Assembly: GCF_006335015.1 (NCBI RefSeq)
Contig: NZ_VDGT01000006.1
Span: 245,524 to 309,523 of the forward strand
Origin: Streptomyces sedi
GTDB taxonomy: Bacteria; Actinomycetota; Actinomycetes; Streptomycetales; Streptomycetaceae
Length of the DNA stretch: 64,000 nucleotides
Direction of reading: 5' to 3'
Shown here: positions 34,450 to 42,904 of the stretch, piece after piece
How the letters are laid out: the number at the start of each line of letters is the position of its first letter
Numbering within the stretch: position 1 is the stretch's first letter
Program-made: the position numbers and the translations under genes
The notes under the pieces: generated by a model
The model's database searches: none
What the model was told of the DNA's origin: nothing
What the model saw: the letters and a program-made list of their open reading frames with translations, nothing else

Positions 34450-35577
34450 CGCCGCCGGCCCCGGGCCGTCGGCGAGGGTCGGGTAGTCGGTGTAGCCCTC
34501 GGGGCCCCAGCCGTAGAGCCCGTCCCGGTCGATCGCGTTGAGCGGGGCGCCGGCGGCGAAGCGGGCGGGCAGGTCGGGGTTGGCGAGGAACGCCCGCCCG
34601 TAGGAGACCAGTTGGGCGCGGCCCTCGGCGATCAGCGCCTCGCCCCGCGCCCGCGTGGTGGCCGGGCCGTTCTCGCCGACGTTGGCGACCAGCGTTCCCG
34701 ACCAGCGGGGGCCGAGGTCGGCCAGCGCGGGGTAGCGGTCGTTGTCGGTCAGGTGCAGATAGGCCAGGCCGAGACCGTCCAACTCCTCGACCAGCGGCCG
34801 GTAGACCGGCGCCGGGTCCTCCTCGACCATGCCGAACTGCGGGTTTCCCGGCGACAGCCGCAGCGCGGTGCGTTCGGCGCCCACCGCGTCGGCGACGGCA
34901 CGGACCAGCCGCAGCGGGAAGCGCCGCCGGTTGGCCGGGGAGCCGCCCCAGCGGTCGGTGCGCAGGTTGGTGTTGTCGGCGAGGAACTGGTGCGGCAGAT
35001 AGCTGTTGGCGCCGTGCAGCTCCACCCCGTCGAAGCCGGCGGTGGTGACGGCCAGCCGGGCGGCCTCGGCGTATTCGTCGAACGTCCGCGCGATGTCCTC
35101 CTCCGTCATCTCCCGTGGCACGGCGGCCGGTTGACGACTGCCGTCGCGGAGCGCCACGCGCTCGGGCGCGGCGACGGCCGAGGGCCCGGCCGGCCGGCTG
35201 CCGTCGACGCGTCCCTCGGGGTGGCCCAGCCGGCCGCCGTGCATCAGCTGGGCGAAGATCCGGCCGCCGGCCGCGTGCACCGCGTCGGTCACCTCCCGCC
35301 AGGCGGTGGCCTGCGCGGCGTTCGCCATGCCCGGGATGCGCCATCCGCTCTGCCCGGCCGGGCTCGGCCACAGCCCCTCGGTGACGATCAGCCCCGCGCC
35401 GGTGCGCTGCGCGTAGTAGTCGGCGACGATGGGCTGCGGTCGCCCGTCCTCGGTACCCCGGTAGCGGGTCATGGGTGCCATCACCAGCCGGTTGGGCAGG
35501 CTCAGTCGGCCGAGGGAATAGGGCGTGAGCAGCGCGGCGTTCGTGTGCGTGTTCGGATGGGCGTTCGGCTGTGTCAT
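34429..35577 (-). CDS. Old Yellow Enzyme-type alkene reductase (FMN, NADH:flavin oxidoreductase)
   Basis: A 382-residue TIM-barrel flavoenzyme. Seen: LGRLSLPNRLVMAPMTRYRG (FMN-binding start), YYAQRTGAGLIVTEG, GGRIFAQLMHGGRLGHP, the substrate-binding pair in VELHGANSYLPHQFLAD (His-x2-Asn), and the C-terminal SYGRAFLANPDLPARF. It reduces activated C=C bonds of enals, enones and similar electrophiles. The ATG at 35577 lies only six bases after the -10 of a MerR-type promoter, so its mRNA is probably leaderless. The divergent MerR regulator is the expected activator, so the pair likely forms an electrophile detoxification switch. Confidence 0.93.
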   Translation of the reverse strand: MTQPNAHPNTHTNAALLTPYSLGRLSLPNRLVMAPMTRYRGTEDGRPQPIVADYYAQRTGAGLIVTEGLWPSPAGQSGWRIPGMANAAQATAWREVTDAVHAAGGRIFAQLMHGGRLGHPEGRVDGSRPAGPSAVAAPERVALRDGSRQPAAVPREMTEEDIARTFDEYAEAARLAVTTAGFDGVELHGANSYLPHQFLADNTNLRTDRWGGSPANRRRFPLRLVRAVADAVGAERTALRLSPGNPQFGMVEEDPAPVYRPLVEELDGLGLAYLHLTDNDRYPALADLGPRWSGTLVANVGENGPATTRARGEALIAEGRAQLVSYGRAFLANPDLPARFAAGAPLNAIDRDGLYGWGPEGYTDYPTLADGPGPAALADAGR

Positions 35578-35583
35578 GTCGGG

Positions 35584-35615
35584 ACGGTAGGAGGTGACAT
35601 CGGTGTCAGGTTCAA
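35584..35615 (-). promoter_or_regulatory. MerR-type promoter and operator for the alkene reductase gene
   Basis: On the minus strand, TTGAAC (35615-35610) and TACCGT (35589-35584) are separated by 20 bases, the overlong spacing of MerR-activated promoters. Inside the spacer lies the perfect palindrome TGACA-4-TGTCA (35595-35608). The reductase ATG follows seven bases on. Confidence 0.8.
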
Positions 35616-35629
35616 GTGGCCCCGGGCTG

Positions 35630-36040
35630 ATGGGGATCGGCGAACTGGCCCGCCGCACGGGTGTCAGCGAACGGTCGCTGCGCTACTACGAGCAGCAGGG
35701 GATGCTGGCCGCCGAACGCACGGCCGGCGGCCAGCGCCGCTACCCGGAGCACGCGGTGCACCGGGTGATCCGCGTGCAGGAACTCTTCGCCGCCGGGCTG
35801 TGCAGCGCGAAGATCGCGGAGCTGCTGCCCTGCCTCAGGGACGAGGACGGCGGCCCCTCGGAGGCGGCGACCCCGACGCTGCTGGCCGAACTGGCGGTGG
35901 AACGGGCCCGGTTGGACCGCATGATCGCCCGTCTGGAGGCCAGCCGCGAGGTCCTCGACCAGGTGATGACAGCGGCCGGCACCCCCGGCGGTGCCGCGGA
36001 CGACCACCCACCTGCCCGGTGCGACACCGCGGTCGACTGA
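35630..36040 (+). CDS. MerR-family transcriptional regulator
   Basis: A 136-residue regulator: winged HTH (IGELARRTGVSERSLRYYEQ, QQGMLAAERTAGGQRRYPEH), a dimerisation coiled coil (LLAELAVERARLDRMIARLE), and a short C-terminus. A single Cys (SKI region, GLCSAKIAELL) could be the sensor. An in-frame GTG at 35594 would add twelve residues but lies on the operator, so the ATG at 35630 is preferred. It should twist the overlong promoter of the divergent reductase gene into an active form when an electrophile binds. The last residues run into a palindromic repeat block, which may have altered the original end. Confidence 0.9.
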   Translation: MGIGELARRTGVSERSLRYYEQQGMLAAERTAGGQRRYPEHAVHRVIRVQELFAAGLCSAKIAELLPCLRDEDGGPSEAATPTLLAELAVERARLDRMIARLEASREVLDQVMTAAGTPGGAADDHPPARCDTAVD

Positions 36041-36274
36041 CCCCCGCCGCCCACCGGCGTGGAAGGGGCGCGGGGAACTGCGCGAGCAACCCGACACCGG
36101 GGCGAGGACGACAACCCACCCGACCACGAAGCTCCGTAGTCGACCAACCCCCGCCACCCAGCACGCGCGCAGTTCCCCGCGCCCCCAAGACCGCCACCGG
36201 CGTGGAAGGGGCGCGGGGAACTGCGCGAGCAACCACCCACCGGGCTCACGCCGACAACCCACCGCACCAACCGC
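36041..36274. repeat. Composite palindromic repeats between convergent genes
   Basis: An orphan right arm at 36065-36084 and a full pair 36166-36185 with 36208-36227 of the GGGGCGCGGGGAACTGCGCG family, with the GTAGTCGACCAACCCC linker at 36136. It separates the MerR gene from the end of the nine-gene catabolic operon and probably terminates both. Confidence 0.85.
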
Positions 36275-37684
36275 CTACGGCAGTCGCCTCCCGAGGCCGG
36301 CGGCGCCAGCCGCACTCGCCCCGGCCACGCGGCCCAACCCGACGGCCGACAGGAGCCCGTTGCCCGAGGAGTAGCCCCGCGCGCCCGAGCGGCCGGAGAG
36401 GCCGCCCGCGACGCCGCCGACCGCGAACAGCCCGGGGATCGGCTCCCCGGCCTCCGTCAGCACGCGCGACTCGCGGTCCACGTCCACCCCGCCCTGGGTG
36501 TGGAAGAGCGCGGGAACGGAGCGGACCACGCAGTACGGCGCGGTCAGCGGGCCCATCGGGAAGTCGGTCCTGCCGGTGGCGTCCGCCGAGCCGTCCGCCG
36601 CGGCCCGACGCTGGTCGGCGACGGCCTCGGCGAACCGTTCCGGCGGGCAGCCGATGATCGCCGCCGCCGCCTCGGGCGTGGCGGCCTCCTTCACGCCGCC
36701 CGCGTCGACGAGTTCGGCGAACTCGGGCTCGTTGCCGGCGATGAAGTCCCGGATGCGGGTGTCGAAGACGACCCAGCTCTCCTCGGCGACGCCGGCGACG
36801 ACCGGCGCGAAGCCGGAGTAGCCGACGCTCTCGTCGCCCATCCGCAGCCCGTCGGGGGAGAGCAGGAAGCCGCCCTTCTCCACGGAGGTCCAGCTGACGA
36901 TGGAGCCGTGCGGGTAGGCGACGGCCGCGTAGCCCTGGAAGGCGCCCATGTTGAGCAGCCTGGCGCCCAGTTGGTCGGCCCAGGCGATGGCCTCGCCGGT
37001 GGAGCCCTCCGCGCCGAAGTACTGCGCGCGCAGCGACTCGGGGATCCAGCGGGCGATCATCTCCTTGTTGTTGCCGAAGCCGTTGGCGGCCAACACCACG
37101 GAGTGCGCGCGGAGTTCGTAGCTGCCGGCGCGGTCGCCCGCGACGCGGACGCCGACCACGCGGCCGTCCTCGACGAGCAGTTCGCGCACCGGGTTTCCGG
37201 TGACCACGTCCACGTCGAGCCGCTTGGCGGCGGCCGTCAGGTCCTTGACCAGGGACTCGCCGCGCCGGTCCGGCGGGGCGTGGAGCCGCTGGACGCTGTG
37301 GCCGACGTGCTTGTAGTCGGTGATGATCCGCAGGTCGACGGCGTGCTGTTCGACGAGCCACTCCACCAGGGAGGCGGACTCCTCGGCCAGGAAGCGGACC
37401 AGGTGTTCGGCGTCGTGACCGCCGCTCTGCCGCAGCAGGTCGGCGGTCATCCGCTCCGGGTCGTCCTCGATGCCGGCGGCCTTCTGGTAGCGGGTGCCGG
37501 CGGCGGGGATGGAGCCGGTGGAGACGAACGTGTTGCCGCCCCAGCGTTCCAGCTTCTCCAGCAGCGCGACGCTCGCGCCCGCCTCGGCCGCCGCGATGGC
37601 GGCCGTCAGCCCGCCGCCACCGGCGCCGACGACAACTACGTCCACGTCCACGTCGACGCCCACGTCACTTCTCCGGTCGCTCAT
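36275..37684 (-). CDS. FAD-binding dehydrogenase/reductase, fumarate-reductase flavoprotein type
   Basis: A 469-residue flavoprotein: FAD fold VVVVGAGGGGLTAAIAAAEA then ASVALLEKLERWGGNTFVST, a middle capping domain, and the C-terminal FAD part GLFAVGGVAGGLSGRSGARG followed by YSSGNGLLSAVGLGRVAG. The family includes fumarate reductase, tricarballylate dehydrogenase TcuA and 3-ketosteroid dehydrogenase, which add or remove hydrogens next to a carboxyl or keto group. At the place of the usual HGANRLGG it reads SGRSGARGYSSGN, keeping the Arg but not the His, so the substrate is unlikely to be fumarate. It is the last gene of the operon; its ATG overlaps the amidase stop (ATGA) and follows GGGGAG. 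Confidence 0.88.
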   Translation of the reverse strand: MSDRRSDVGVDVDVDVVVVGAGGGGLTAAIAAAEAGASVALLEKLERWGGNTFVSTGSIPAAGTRYQKAAGIEDDPERMTADLLRQSGGHDAEHLVRFLAEESASLVEWLVEQHAVDLRIITDYKHVGHSVQRLHAPPDRRGESLVKDLTAAAKRLDVDVVTGNPVRELLVEDGRVVGVRVAGDRAGSYELRAHSVVLAANGFGNNKEMIARWIPESLRAQYFGAEGSTGEAIAWADQLGARLLNMGAFQGYAAVAYPHGSIVSWTSVEKGGFLLSPDGLRMGDESVGYSGFAPVVAGVAEESWVVFDTRIRDFIAGNEPEFAELVDAGGVKEAATPEAAAAIIGCPPERFAEAVADQRRAAADGSADATGRTDFPMGPLTAPYCVVRSVPALFHTQGGVDVDRESRVLTEAGEPIPGLFAVGGVAGGLSGRSGARGYSSGNGLLSAVGLGRVAGASAAGAAGLGRRLP

Positions 37685-38454
37685 CGCCGACTCCCCTCGT
37701 TCTTCGGCCCGTTCGGCCCGTTCTGGTCGCTCAGCGCCACCAGCCGGGGCAGCAGCTGCTCGGTGGTGGAGACGTCGGCGTACTTCTGCGCCATGTCGAA
37801 GAGGTTGACCTCGTGGACGACGGGGCTGCGGTCGTACACCGCGTCGCTGGGCACGGCGACGCGGAAGTTGTAGGAGAACGCGTCCGCGACGCTGGAGCGC
37901 ACGCACCCCGACGTGGTGCAGCCGGTGACGACCAGGGTGTCGACGCCGGCCTCCACCAGGTAGCTGGTGAGCGGGGTGCCGAAGAACGCGCTGGGGTGCC
38001 GCTTGGGGAGCAGCACGTCGCCCTCGGCTGGCGCGACCTCGGCGACGAAGTCGTAGCCGTGCTCGGGGATCTCCATGATTCCGGGGACCTTGGCGCCGAG
38101 CCGGCCCGCGTCGTAGCCGCGCTTGGGCGCCACGTGCGGGTAGAGCACCGGCCAGCCGTTCTCCCGGAAGGTCCGCAGCAGGGTGCCGATGCGTTCCACG
38201 GCGGCCCAGCCGGTCTCCCCGCAGCTGGTGGTGAACTCGCGGGTGGCCTCGTCGAACGGCATCGGCCGGGTGCCGATCGTGCGGTACTGCACGTCGATGA
38301 TCAGCAGCGCGGGCCGGGCGCCGAGCCCGGAGGGCCGGCCGAAGCCGGCGAGTTCGTAGCGGTGCCTGGTCTCCGCGTCGATCGCCCCGGCGCCGCCCAC
38401 CGTCCAGGGCTGGTCGGCGCCCGCGTCGTGGGCGGGGCGGGTGGGGTCGCTCAT
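37681..38454 (-). CDS. Isochorismatase-family amidohydrolase (N-carbamoylsarcosine amidase/maleamate amidase type)
   Basis: A 257-residue cysteine hydrolase with the full catalytic triad: Asp54 in LLIIDVQ, Lys151 in LLPKRHPSAFFGTPL and Cys184 in VVTGCTTSGCVRSS. The TTSGCVR signature is that of amide-cleaving members (N-carbamoylsarcosine amidase, maleamate amidase, nicotinamidase-like), not isochorismatase itself. It should remove NH3 (and CO2, if the substrate is a carbamoyl compound) from the ring-opened product of the hydantoinase encoded directly upstream. ATGA overlaps at both ends show tight translational coupling with the hydantoinase and flavoprotein genes. Confidence 0.9.
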   Translation of the reverse strand: MSDPTRPAHDAGADQPWTVGGAGAIDAETRHRYELAGFGRPSGLGARPALLIIDVQYRTIGTRPMPFDEATREFTTSCGETGWAAVERIGTLLRTFRENGWPVLYPHVAPKRGYDAGRLGAKVPGIMEIPEHGYDFVAEVAPAEGDVLLPKRHPSAFFGTPLTSYLVEAGVDTLVVTGCTTSGCVRSSVADAFSYNFRVAVPSDAVYDRSPVVHEVNLFDMAQKYADVSTTEQLLPRLVALSDQNGPNGPKNEGSRR

Positions 38455-39869
38455 CGTGTCTGCTCCTTCTCCGCGGCGGCCAGGGCCGAGGCGCCGCTGT
38501 GCGCCCGGGGCAGATAGGCGCCCCGGGGGGTGTTCGACAGTTGCCCGTCGCGGACGGCGAAGTGGCCGCGCACCAGGGTGTGGACGACCCTGACCGGCGC
38601 CTTCCGCCCTTCCCAGGGGGTGTACTCGGCGGCGGAGTGCTGCCGTTCGGCGGCGATGGTGGTCTCGCCTTCCAGGTCGACGACGGCCAGGTCGGCGTCG
38701 GCGCCGACCCGGATCACGCCCTTGCGCGGGTAGAGCCCGAAGAGCTTCGCGGAACGGGTGCTGGTGGCGTCCACCAGCCGGGAGAGCGGCACCCCGCGCC
38801 GCAGCCCCTCCCCCAGCGTCAGCGGCAGCAGCACGCCGGTGCCGGGGAAGCCTGCGGAGGCGGACCAGATGTCCTTCTCCTTGAACGAGCGGTGGCGCGC
38901 GTTGTGGTCGGAGCCGACGGTGTCGACGCTGCCGTCCGCGACGCCCTCCCACAGCGCCTCCAGGTCGGACTCCGGCCGCAGCGGCGGGTTGACCTTGCCG
39001 TAGGTGCCGCAGGGGGAGCCGGTGGTCAGCGTCAGGTAGTGGGTGCAGGTCTCGACGAAGAGGTTCGGGTAGGCGGAACGCTGCATCCGCATCGCGTTGA
39101 GCCCGGCCGCGCTGGAGGTGTGCACCGCGTAGGCGGAGGCGCCGGTGGCCGCCGCCAGATAGGCGACGCGCTGCTCGGCCTCGGCCTCCACCAGCGGCGG
39201 GCGGGTCAGGTGCCAGGCGTGCAGCGGGCCGCGGGACTCGTCCCTCGGCTGCTGCCTCAGCTTCCAGACGATCTCGATGTTCTCCGGGTGCGGGTTGACC
39301 ATCGCGCCGTGGTCGGCGGTGATGCCCAGCAGGTCGTACATGAAGCCGTCGTCGTTGCCCGGCATCCCCAGGTAGGCGCCCTCGTCGCCGCGGAAGTTCA
39401 TGAAGAACTTGAAGCTGGAGACGCCCAACTCCCGCACGTAGTCGGGGACGGCCCGCACGTGCTCGTCGGTGCCGAGCACGAAGTGGAAGCCGAAGTCGGT
39501 GTGGGTGCCGGACTCCATGGCGCGGCGGGAGGCGGCGTGCACCTCCTCGTAGGGCTCGGAGCTCATCAGGTAGACCAGCATCGAGGTGACGCCGCCGGCG
39601 ACCGCCGAGGCGGTCTCCCGTTCGGCGTCGTCGCGCTCCTTCGGCACCCGGATGTCCTTGCCCAGGTGGACGTGCGGGTCGATCGCGCCGGGCAGCACGG
39701 TCGCGCCCCGGAGGTCGACGGTCTCGCGGGCGGCGGCCGGGGCGCCGGGCGCGCCCGGCTCGACGATGCCGGCGATCCGGCCGTCGTGGATCAGCAGGTC
39801 GGCGTCGACCAGTCCGCTCTCGTGCAGGAAGACGCGACCGCCGGTCAGCCGCAGGTCGTACTCGTTCAT
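38451..39869 (-). CDS. Dihydropyrimidinase/hydantoinase/imidase-family cyclic amidohydrolase
   Basis: A 472-residue binuclear-metal amidohydrolase with every ligand in place: His66 and His68 (DPHVHLG), Lys154 to be carboxylated (SSFKFFMNF), His194 (VNPHPENIEI), His250 (YAVHTSSAAG) and Asp321 (VGSDHNARHRSFKEKD). The family opens cyclic amides: dihydropyrimidines, hydantoins, allantoin and cyclic imides such as succinimide and maleimide. The YGKVNPPLRPESDLEALWEG block is standard. Coupling to an amidase of the maleamate/carbamoyl type suggests a two-step ring opening and de-amidation. It starts ten bases after the lyase gene. Substrate not determined by sequence. Confidence 0.9.
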   Translation of the reverse strand: MNEYDLRLTGGRVFLHESGLVDADLLIHDGRIAGIVEPGAPGAPAAARETVDLRGATVLPGAIDPHVHLGKDIRVPKERDDAERETASAVAGGVTSMLVYLMSSEPYEEVHAASRRAMESGTHTDFGFHFVLGTDEHVRAVPDYVRELGVSSFKFFMNFRGDEGAYLGMPGNDDGFMYDLLGITADHGAMVNPHPENIEIVWKLRQQPRDESRGPLHAWHLTRPPLVEAEAEQRVAYLAAATGASAYAVHTSSAAGLNAMRMQRSAYPNLFVETCTHYLTLTTGSPCGTYGKVNPPLRPESDLEALWEGVADGSVDTVGSDHNARHRSFKEKDIWSASAGFPGTGVLLPLTLGEGLRRGVPLSRLVDATSTRSAKLFGLYPRKGVIRVGADADLAVVDLEGETTIAAERQHSAAEYTPWEGRKAPVRVVHTLVRGHFAVRDGQLSNTPRGAYLPRAHSGASALAAAEKEQTR

Positions 39870-39879
39870 CAGGGCTCCG

Positions 39880-40797
39880 TTACTCGGGGGCGTCCGTGGG
39901 GGCGTCCGGGTCGGTCACCTCGCCGTCGGGCCGCTCGGCGTACCGGCGGTCCAACGCGTCGAAGTGCGGCTTGCGCACCAGTTCCTGGCGCTCCGTCCAG
40001 CTGATCATGAGGTCGGCGGCCTCCCGGGTGTCGCCGTGCCGCGCGAGGTGGTCGAGCACCGACTGCATCCCGAGGACCGCGCCGCGCATCGCCGCGTTGG
40101 CGTAGAGCGCGACGGAGAAGCCGAGGTCGGCGAGGTCCGCGCGGGACAGCAGGGGGGTGCGCCCGCCCTCCACCATGTTGGCGACGTGGCGGCCCGGCAC
40201 CGTCTCGGTGATGTACCGCATCTCCTCCCTGGTGGTCGGCGCCTCGACGAAGAGCACGTCGGCGCCGGCCTCCAGGAAGGCGGCGGCCCGCTCGCAGGCG
40301 GCCTCTATCCCCTCCAGCGCCCGCGCGTCGGTGCGGGCGACGACCAGCAGGTCGGGGTCGTTCCTGGCGTCGACGGCGGCGTGGATCTTGCCGACCATCT
40401 CGGCCGTGGAGACGATCTCCTTTCCGTCGAAGTGGCCGCACTTCTTCGGGCTGACCTGGTCCTCGATCTGCACGGCCGCGGCGCCCGCGCGCTCCAGGGT
40501 CCGCACGGTGCGCTGCACGTTGAGCGCGTTGCCGAAGCCGGTGTCGGCGTCGACGACCAGCGGCAGGGAGACCGCGTCGGCCATCGCCGCGACCTGCCCC
40601 GCCAGCTCGGGAAGGCTGAGCAGCCCCAGGTCGGGCATCCCGAGCTGGGTGTTGGTCACCCCGGCGCCGGACACGTAGACCGCGTCGAAGCCGGAGAGCT
40701 CGACGACTCTGGCCGTGAGCGCGTTGGGGGCACCCGGCAACATCAGCGGCCGTTCGTCGCGCTCAAGGAGTTGCCGCAGCCTGGTCGTGGTTCTCAT
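39880..40797 (-). CDS. Isocitrate lyase/PEP mutase superfamily lyase (PrpB/dimethylmalate-lyase like)
   Basis: A 305-residue TIM-barrel lyase. Seen: Mg2+-binding VVDADTGFGNALNV (Asp83, Asp85), IEDQ (112-114), and the catalytic loop KKCGH (118-122) with the essential Cys of C-C lyases. It closely resembles 2-methylisocitrate lyase PrpB (AGVTNTQLGMPDLGLLSL near the N-terminus; ARTDARALEGIEAACERA). It should split a 2-hydroxy-di/tricarboxylate into pyruvate, or a 2-oxo acid, plus a dicarboxylate or propionate. There is no 2-methylcitrate synthase here, so it need not belong to the methylcitrate cycle. 2,3-dimethylmalate lyase is an alternative. Confidence 0.9.
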   Translation of the reverse strand: MRTTTRLRQLLERDERPLMLPGAPNALTARVVELSGFDAVYVSGAGVTNTQLGMPDLGLLSLPELAGQVAAMADAVSLPLVVDADTGFGNALNVQRTVRTLERAGAAAVQIEDQVSPKKCGHFDGKEIVSTAEMVGKIHAAVDARNDPDLLVVARTDARALEGIEAACERAAAFLEAGADVLFVEAPTTREEMRYITETVPGRHVANMVEGGRTPLLSRADLADLGFSVALYANAAMRGAVLGMQSVLDHLARHGDTREAADLMISWTERQELVRKPHFDALDRRYAERPDGEVTDPDAPTDAPE

Positions 40798-40831
40798 GCT
40801 CGCCTTCGCTCGCGTGTCGGTGTTCTTCGGT

Positions 40832-41575
40832 TCAGTCGGGTGCGACGGTGCCGTCCGCTCCGCGTGACCGGTCGTCGCTTCGGGTCGTGGGGGCGTCCTC
40901 GTCGCCCGGCAGTCCCAGCACCGCGATGGCGCTGGCCATGGAGTGGTCGAGGTGGCGGATCATCAGCGCGGTGGCGCCCTCCAGGTCCCGCGCGCGCAGC
41001 ACCGCCACCAGCTCGCCGTGCTCGACGACGGCCGCCCGCGCACGCGTCGGACGCTGACCCGACATGGAACGCGCCAACGACAGCTGCCGGTGCGCCTCCA
41101 GGGCGCTGCGCATCAGCGCCTGGTTGCCGGCCAGCAGCACCAGCCGCAGATGGAAGTCCAGCTCCTGCGGGTAGGCGTGCCCGGTGGACTCCCGCATCCG
41201 GCTCTCGGTGTCGGAGAGCATGGCGTCCAGGTCCTCCAGCTCCGCGTCGCTGGCCCGCGCGCACACCAGCCGCACCGCGTGCAGCTCCAACGCGGCGCGC
41301 AGCTCGTAGAGTTCGACGATCTCGTCCCGGGAGAACGTCCGCACGAAGGCGCCCCGGTGGCTGATCACGGTCAGCAGCCCCTCGCTGGTGAGGCGTTGGA
41401 TCGCCTCCCGCAGCGGGCCCCGGCTGATGCCGAGCGACGAGGCGAGGGTCACCTCGTTGAGCCGCTGGCCGGGTCCTATGGAGCCGTCGAGGATCATCTC
41501 GCGCAGCACGGACTCGGTGGCCTGCGCGTAGGTGTTGTTCCTCGGCAGCAGACGGCTCTGGTCGGACTCGGACAT
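40832..41575 (-). CDS. GntR-family regulator with FCD ligand domain
   Basis: A 247-residue regulator: winged HTH (VLREMILDGSIGPGQRLNEV, LASSLGISRGPLREAIQRL, VISHRGAFVRTF) and an all-helical FCD domain (ELYELRAALELHAVRLVCAR) that typically binds a carboxylate through a metal held by Asp/His residues. It sits inside the operon, between a transporter and the lyase, and should repress the operon until the carboxylate substrate appears. A matching palindrome lies on the promoter at 47161-47187. Confidence 0.92.
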   Translation of the reverse strand: MSESDQSRLLPRNNTYAQATESVLREMILDGSIGPGQRLNEVTLASSLGISRGPLREAIQRLTSEGLLTVISHRGAFVRTFSRDEIVELYELRAALELHAVRLVCARASDAELEDLDAMLSDTESRMRESTGHAYPQELDFHLRLVLLAGNQALMRSALEAHRQLSLARSMSGQRPTRARAAVVEHGELVAVLRARDLEGATALMIRHLDHSMASAIAVLGLPGDEDAPTTRSDDRSRGADGTVAPD

Positions 41576-41605
41576 CGGCTCTCCTGTCGTGTTCGGGGGA
41601 CCGGT

Positions 41606-42904
41606 TCAGGCGTCCCGCAGGGTCGTACCGGCAGTCTCCTTCAGGGTGAGCGCGGCGATGAGGGTCAGTACCGCCGTGCCGATGACGAACCAGGCGGGCG
41701 CCAGGGGCGACCCGGTCTGGTCCACCAGCCAGGTGCAGATGTAGGGCGCGGTGCCGCCGGCCGCCGCACTGCCGATGTTGAAGCCGAGCGCGATGCCCGT
41801 GTAGCGGACCCGGGTCGGGAACATCTCGGCGAACGTGGAGAACGCCGCGCCCATCAGCGCCGAGTCGATCAGGCCCATCACGATGTGCGCGGAGATCGCC
41901 CAGCCGGGGCCCATCTCGAAGAGCATGAACCCGGGCACCGGCAGCACCAGCGCGGCCACCGAGGCGCCGACGAAGACCGGCTTCCGCCCGACGCGGTCGG
42001 TCAGCGCGCCGAAGAGCGGCATACACACCGTCGAGACGGCGAGCGTCGCCGAGGTCGACCAGAACGCCAGCCCCGAGTCCATGCCCACCGTCTCGGTGAG
42101 GTGGATGTTCACGTAGACGTAGAAGACGTAGTACGCGGAGAACAGCAGGATCGACAGGCCCACGCACTGGATCAGCGCCCTGCGGTGCAGCCGCAGCGCC
42201 TCCAGGACGGGCGCGCCGGACTTCTCGTCCTTCTGCTCCACCTTGCGGAACGAGGGCGAGTCGTGCAGCTTGGCGCGGATCAGCAGCCCCACGACGCCCA
42301 GCGGGATGGCGATCAGGAACGGCAGCCGCCACGCCCAGTCGTGCATGGCCTCCTCGCCGAGCGTCTCGTTGAGCAGCGAGACGGTCAGCGCGGCCAGCAG
42401 CGAACCGCCCAGCGCCCCGGTCTGGGTGGTGGAGCAGTACATGCCGCGCCGCTTCGGCGGCGAGTACTCGGCGACGAACGAGGCGGCGCCGCCCAACTCG
42501 CCGCCGGCGGCGATGCCCTGGAGGCAGCGCGCCAGCACCAGCAGCGCGGAGGCGCCGACGCCGATCGCGCCGTAGGTGGGGAGCACCCCGATCAGCCCGG
42601 AGGCGACGGCCATCAGCACGACGGTGCCGGCCAGCGCGTTCTTCCGGCCGTAGCGGTCGCCGAGATGACCGAAGATCACGCCGCCGACCGGGCGCAGCGC
42701 GAACGCGACGGCGAACGTGGCGAGGGTGGAGAGCAGGGCGGCGGTGTCGTCTCCGCTGACGAAGAAGTGGGTGGCGAGGATGGTCGCCACATAGCCGTAG
42801 ACGCCGAAGTCGAAGTACTCGACGATCGAGCCGACGGCGCCGGCGGCCACCACCCGGGGCGGCACCTTCTGCTCCTGGGGTGCGGACGTGGCGGGCTCAG
42901 CCAT
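41606..42904 (-). CDS. MHS-family MFS metabolite:proton symporter (first copy)
   Basis: A 432-residue transporter with twelve helices and metabolite:H+ symporter motifs: VGSIVEYFDFGVYGYVATIL in helix 1, FGHLGDRYGRKNALAGTVVL (motif A), CLQGIAAGGELGGAASFVAE, and FPTRVRYTGIALGFNIG near helix 11. Relatives carry citrate, alpha-ketoglutarate, shikimate, proline/betaine or tricarballylate (TcuC). It likely imports the operon's substrate. Its ATG overlaps the stop of the MmgE/PrpD gene before it by eight bases. Confidence 0.9.
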   Translation of the reverse strand: MAEPATSAPQEQKVPPRVVAAGAVGSIVEYFDFGVYGYVATILATHFFVSGDDTAALLSTLATFAVAFALRPVGGVIFGHLGDRYGRKNALAGTVVLMAVASGLIGVLPTYGAIGVGASALLVLARCLQGIAAGGELGGAASFVAEYSPPKRRGMYCSTTQTGALGGSLLAALTVSLLNETLGEEAMHDWAWRLPFLIAIPLGVVGLLIRAKLHDSPSFRKVEQKDEKSGAPVLEALRLHRRALIQCVGLSILLFSAYYVFYVYVNIHLTETVGMDSGLAFWSTSATLAVSTVCMPLFGALTDRVGRKPVFVGASVAALVLPVPGFMLFEMGPGWAISAHIVMGLIDSALMGAAFSTFAEMFPTRVRYTGIALGFNIGSAAAGGTAPYICTWLVDQTGSPLAPAWFVIGTAVLTLIAALTLKETAGTTLRDA

